In this document: piece after piece, positions 61,308 through 64,000 of the stretch
How positions within the stretch are numbered: the stretch's first letter is position 1
Layout of the letters: every line of letters starts with the position of its first letter
Source of the DNA: Dyadobacter fanqingshengii
GTDB taxonomy: Bacteria; Bacteroidota; Bacteroidia; Cytophagales; Spirosomataceae
Direction: 5' to 3'
Length of the DNA: 64,000 nt
Assembly (NCBI RefSeq): GCF_023822005.2
Contig: NZ_CP098806.1
Coordinates: 5,950,501 to 6,014,500, forward strand
Notes under the pieces: generated by a model
What the model was told of the DNA's origin: nothing
The model's input: only the letters and a program-made list of their open reading frames with translations
The model's database searches: none
Program-made: the position numbers and the translations under genes

Positions 61308-61396
61308 TAAAATGTTATATTGTTAATTCGCTGCAAATTTATGAAAGACGATTTAAATCAGGTAAAAATATATTCTTTCAAGAACAACTGTTACAG

Positions 61397-61858
61397 ATGG
61401 ATCTGAAATTAGACTGGCACTTCAAGACATTCGATGAACTCAATACGCGCGAACTTTATGATATTTTGCAATTGCGCAATGAGGTTTTTGTGGTGGAACA
61501 AAAATGTTGCTTTCTGGACCTGGACGGCAAAGATCAGAAATCACACCATTTGTCGGGCTATCAGGATGGAAAACTAATGGCCTTTTCCCGCATTGTGCCG
61601 CCGGGTGTTTCCTATGAATATGTTTCTATCGGCAGGATCGCGGTTTCAGGACAGGGCAGAGGCATGGGTTTTGGTATTGAACTTTTAAATGAATCTATAA
61701 AAAAAGTTGAGCTGCTGTATGGTAAAAGCATTATCCGGATAGGAGCCCAGTTATATCTGAAAACCTTTTACGGCTCGTTTGGTTTTATACAATCGAGCGA
61801 TATTTACCTTGAAGATGACATTGAACACATCGAAATGACGCGTCAAATCACGCGATAA
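61397..61858 (+). CDS. ElaA-like GNAT acetyltransferase
   Basis: About 153 residues. ELYDILQLRNEVFVVEQKC is the usual ElaA N-terminal motif. The acetyl-CoA loop is split as IGRIAVSGQGRGMGFGIELL, followed by GAQLYLKTFYGSFGFIQ. The substrate is unknown. The ATG at 61397 gives the normal length. It is a single gene between yebC and the metF leader. Confidence 0.9.
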   Translation: MDLKLDWHFKTFDELNTRELYDILQLRNEVFVVEQKCCFLDLDGKDQKSHHLSGYQDGKLMAFSRIVPPGVSYEYVSIGRIAVSGQGRGMGFGIELLNESIKKVELLYGKSIIRIGAQLYLKTFYGSFGFIQSSDIYLEDDIEHIEMTRQITR

Positions 61859-62080
61859 AAATTAGTGGTAAAACATGGGGAATGAATTCCCGGATTTGAC
61901 GCATAATTAAACACTGGTCAATTTAGGCATTATTCGGGGCAGGCCAAATAACAGGATCAATCGGATTTTTTGTAGTAAAAAATCTACGCGGTTATAAAAA
62001 AACTTTGATAAATTTTGGTAGCATAATGTTTGTTTAATAATTTGGCACAGAATTTTAGTTATTAGTATTCAGTCAAGCAA
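61859..62080. other. AT-rich gap upstream of the metF leader
   Basis: No gene is seen here. GATTTTTT and AAAAAATC (61964-61984) form a perfect 8-bp inverted repeat around GTAGT, which could end transcription from the acetyltransferase gene. TTTG-rich sequence at 62000-62045 may hold the metF leader promoter, but no perfect TAnnTTTG is found. Confidence 0.4.
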
Positions 62081-62194
62081 ATTGTTGCCTGGGACTGACG
62101 CCCTGTCAGACACCCAATAACATTTTTGACGAACACTGATAGAGGAGGGTTTACGTGGAATGGCCTACTGTTATGCGGTAGGCCATTTTTTTTG
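62081..62194 (+). ncRNA. Structured leader or small RNA with terminator, upstream of metF
   Basis: A long interrupted hairpin can form: TGTT (62083-62086) with AACA, TGGG (62090-62093) with CCCA (62113-62116), and CTGAC (62095-62099) with GTCAG (62105-62109). A purine-rich linker (GATAGAGGAGGG) follows, then a strong terminator: ATGGCCTAC (62160-62168) with GTAGGCCAT (62178-62186) and eight T residues. metF starts 40 bp later. It fits an attenuating leader or a separate small RNA. It does not match the SAM-I core seen before metX or the SAM-II motif as I know it. Confidence 0.5.
62160..62193 (+). terminator. Rho-independent terminator in the metF leader
   Basis: A perfect 9-bp GC-rich stem is followed directly by eight T residues. 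Placed upstream of metF rather than after a gene, it would stop metF transcription unless prevented. Confidence 0.85.
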
Positions 62195-62233
62195 TTTATT
62201 TGTGTCCTAAATCAGAACACACCACATCGCTTC

Positions 62234-63190
62234 ATGACCAAAGTTACCGAGTTCATTCGTCAGGCAGAAGGTAAAACACTTTTCTCCATTGAGATTATCC
62301 CACCATTAAAAGGGCAGAACATCAATGAGTTGCTTAATTCTATCGAGCCTCTGATGGAATTCAAACCTCCTTTTGTCGACGTTACCTATCACCGAGAAGA
62401 ATTAATTGACAGAGTTGGGCAGGACGGTTTGATCGAACGCATCCCGGTTCGGAAAAGACCGGGCACCGTAGGCATTTGCGCAAGGTTAATGGAGCGCTTT
62501 CATGTGGATGCAGTCCCGCACATTATTTGCGGCGGCTTTACAAAAGATGAAACCGAAGACGTGCTGATCGATCTCCATTATCTCGGCATTGACAATGTGC
62601 TCGTGTTACGCGGCGATGCTGAAAAGTCGGCAGGTGTTTTCAAAGCCAAGCAGGGCGGACATTCCTATGCTTCGGAATTGGTGAAACAAGTGCATGATAT
62701 GAACCAGGGAAAGCTGCTGAATGGTGAAACGGAAATGTGGCCGACCAATTTTTGCATCGGCGTCGCGGGTTATCCTGAGAAACATTTTGATGCAACGAGC
62801 TTTGACACGGATTATGCCCATTTACGCAAAAAAGTAGAGCTGGGCGCTGATTATATAGTAACCCAGATGTTTTTCGATAACCAAAAGTATTTCCAGTTTG
62901 TGGAAAGGTGCCGTGCAGAAGGCATTACTGTGCCTATCATTCCGGGCCTGAAACCTTTGGCTACCAAAAAACAACTCTCAGTGCTTGCACAAATTTTCCA
63001 CCTCGAATTTCCCGATGAACTCGTTAGCGAAGTTGAGAAATGTGCGACGGATAAAGATGTGCGTAAAGTTGGAATCGAATGGGGGATTCACCAATGCAAA
63101 GAATTAATAGCATATGGTGTGCCTGTGCTTCACTTTTATACAATGGGGAAATCGGATAACGTTGCGCAGATCGCCAGAGAAGTTTTCTGA
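62234..63190 (+). CDS. metF: Methylenetetrahydrofolate reductase
   Basis: Reduces 5,10-methylene-THF to 5-methyl-THF for methionine synthesis. About 318 residues with the FAD-dependent TIM barrel: FSIEIIPPLKGQNI (catalytic Glu in the SIEIIPP strand), FVDVTYHREE, VPHIICGGFTKDE, NVLVLRGDAEK and GADYIVTQMFFDNQKYF. The ATG at 62234 is used, since longer in-frame sequence runs through the leader terminator. It is transcribed behind the structured leader. Confidence 0.96.
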   Translation: MTKVTEFIRQAEGKTLFSIEIIPPLKGQNINELLNSIEPLMEFKPPFVDVTYHREELIDRVGQDGLIERIPVRKRPGTVGICARLMERFHVDAVPHIICGGFTKDETEDVLIDLHYLGIDNVLVLRGDAEKSAGVFKAKQGGHSYASELVKQVHDMNQGKLLNGETEMWPTNFCIGVAGYPEKHFDATSFDTDYAHLRKKVELGADYIVTQMFFDNQKYFQFVERCRAEGITVPIIPGLKPLATKKQLSVLAQIFHLEFPDELVSEVEKCATDKDVRKVGIEWGIHQCKELIAYGVPVLHFYTMGKSDNVAQIAREVF

Positions 63191-63206
63191 TTTGGTTTGC
63201 TTCTGA

Positions 63207-63527
63207 TTATTCGAAACAAACTGCCGTTCCGTTCGCGCTGACCATCAGCATCGAACTATTCCCGCCAATGGTTTCCAGGTCAATGTCAACGCCGATTACG
63301 GCGTTGGCGCCTAACCTTTGGGCCTGATCCATCATTTCCCGAATCGCAATGCTTTTGGCCTCACGCAGGCCTTGCTCATAAGAGCCGGAGCGACCGCCCA
63401 CTACATCCCGGATCCCGGCCAGGAAATCTTTGAAAAAGTTGGCGCCGATGATGGCTTCCCCGTTTACCAAACCAATGTACTTGATGATCTTTTTGCCTTC
63501 AATGTTCGGAGTAGTAGTAACAAGCAT
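63207..63527 (-). CDS. YbjQ/DUF74-family protein
   Basis: The 106-residue protein begins [20 protein letters not shown], then [41 protein letters not shown] and the end [12 protein letters not shown]. These are the marks of the YbjQ/DUF74 family, which forms pentameric rings and is sometimes called heavy-metal-binding. Function is not established. It lies 16 bp from the convergent metF stop. Confidence 0.92.
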   Translation of the reverse strand: MLVTTTPNIEGKKIIKYIGLVNGEAIIGANFFKDFLAGIRDVVGGRSGSYEQGLREAKSIAIREMMDQAQRLGANAVIGVDIDLETIGGNSSMLMVSANGTAVCFE

Positions 63528-63655
63528 ACTGTGTCAGGTTTGATTGAAGTGAAATTATTGAGGCCAATTTAGCGCATTTCACCAAGGAGCCGCCCAAATT
63601 AATTGTTTAACGGCAAAGTTGTGCTAGATGTTGGTAAATTTTAGTTACAGATTGC

Positions 63656-63663
63656 TAGCTTTG
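63656..63663 (+). promoter_or_regulatory. Bacteroidetes-type -7 element for the terminal nitroreductase
   Basis: TAGCTTTG matches TAnnTTTG and lies 34 bp before the ATG at 63698. Confidence 0.5.
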
Positions 63664-63697
63664 TTTTTTTGACAAATCAGAAGTAAATTTTAGTGTA

Positions 63698-64000
63698 ATG
63701 GAACAAACAGTAGAGGCAGTAAATCATGTAATCCGTACCAGACGCAGCATTTTTCCGCCCAGTTATATTCAAAAGGACATTCCCGAGGAAGTCCTGCTAA
63801 CGATTCTTGAAAATGCCAACTATGCCCCAACCCATAAATTAACAGAGCCCTGGCGTTTCGTTGTTTACAAAGGTGAAAGCCTGAACAAGCTTGCCGGGTT
63901 TTTCACAGAAAGATATCGCACCGTAACGCCTCCCGAATCGTTTTCGCAGGCAAGATATGACGCGGCAGGCGAAAAAGTGCTTAAATCCAATGTTGTCGTG
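63698..64000 (+). CDS. Nitroreductase family protein, N-terminal part (3' end outside window)
   Basis: The frame from the ATG at 63698 stays open to the window edge (101 residues). It reads MEQTVEAVNHVIRTRRSIFP, then VLLTILENANYAPTHKLTEP and WRFVVYKGE, the FMN-binding N-terminus of the nitroreductase fold (RRS and the APT loop). It belongs to a subgroup different from the nitroreductase near 14.5 kb. The substrate cannot be judged from this part. Confidence 0.88.
   Translation, partial: MEQTVEAVNHVIRTRRSIFPPSYIQKDIPEEVLLTILENANYAPTHKLTEPWRFVVYKGESLNKLAGFFTERYRTVTPPESFSQARYDAAGEKVLKSNVVV

Noticed and set aside
62081-62194. SAM-I or SAM-II riboswitch before metF
   Set aside because: The SAM-I core (TGGCAACC, GGTGCTAATTCC) is absent and the SAM-II pseudoknot pattern is not seen.
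1-64000. CRISPR arrays, tRNA or rRNA genes, transposases, phage genes
   Set aside because: No regularly spaced repeats, cloverleaf sequences or characteristic proteins were found on either strand by reading.

Overview
The window is ordinary chromosome from a member of the Bacteroidota, most likely an aerobic Cytophagales of the Dyadobacter/Spirosomaceae type; that genus-level placement is inference. The evidence is two proteins with gliding-type (type IX secretion, sorting type B) C-terminal domains, a TonB-dependent receptor and a DUF5686 protein that both start with CarboxypepD_reg domains, a GWxTD lipoprotein, DUF4920 and DUF5618 proteins, many secreted proteins whose signal peptides end in AQ, and repeated TAnnTTTG (-7) promoter elements instead of sigma70 boxes. 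No rRNA, tRNA, CRISPR array, transposase, integrase or phage gene was seen.

Layout. 0-8.7 kb: end of an endonuclease/exonuclease/phosphatase gene, a FAN1-type nuclease, pgk, an outer-membrane receptor, a cold-shock protein, guaA and a 54-residue DUF1328 membrane protein. 8.9-15.3 kb: M1 metallopeptidase, DUF5686 outer-membrane protein, and a nitroreductase-FrnE pair divergent from an HxlR regulator. 15.3-18.5 kb: an accessory patch with a toxin-antitoxin locus whose PIN toxin is frameshifted, a remnant of the 3' end of fba, and a secreted Ig-like adhesin; the intact fba follows, so the adhesin lies between two copies of the fba terminus. 19.8-29.6 kb: a CorC-type membrane protein, a PER-like subclass A2 beta-lactamase, an orphan ABC ATPase, a large SBBP/PKD surface protein, DUF4920, a double SGNH hydrolase and menA. 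29.6-35.4 kb: DUF5618, glutathione peroxidase, argS, an unknown secreted protein, pyrR and pth. 36-46.9 kb: OmpA/LamG protein, EamA exporter, PhzF, trehalase, M28 peptidase, metX behind a SAM-I riboswitch, a glycerophosphodiesterase and a sugar dehydrogenase-PKD-cytochrome c fusion. 46.9-52.4 kb: ydeP-like molybdoenzyme, small protein, fdhD and mobA, divergent from glutathione-independent formaldehyde dehydrogenase. 52.4-64 kb: a kinase-like orphan, mnmA, a possible LPD3/BECR-fold protein, rlmB, GWxTD lipoprotein, a DECR-type SDR, AlkD-like protein, pyrB, a GreA/B-like protein, yebC, an ElaA-like acetyltransferase, metF behind a structured leader with a strong terminator, a YbjQ protein and the start of a nitroreductase.

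How the genes work together. Methionine/one-carbon metabolism is represented by metX and metF, each with RNA control signals in front. The molybdoenzyme, MobA and FdhD form one transcription unit facing formaldehyde dehydrogenase, which suggests formaldehyde-to-formate-to-CO2 detoxification. HxlR, nitroreductase and FrnE look like an electrophile/quinone stress module. No clear new defence system or other wholly new system is evident. The least explained elements are the metF leader RNA, the duplicated fba terminus, the kinase-like orphan and the LPD3-like small protein.
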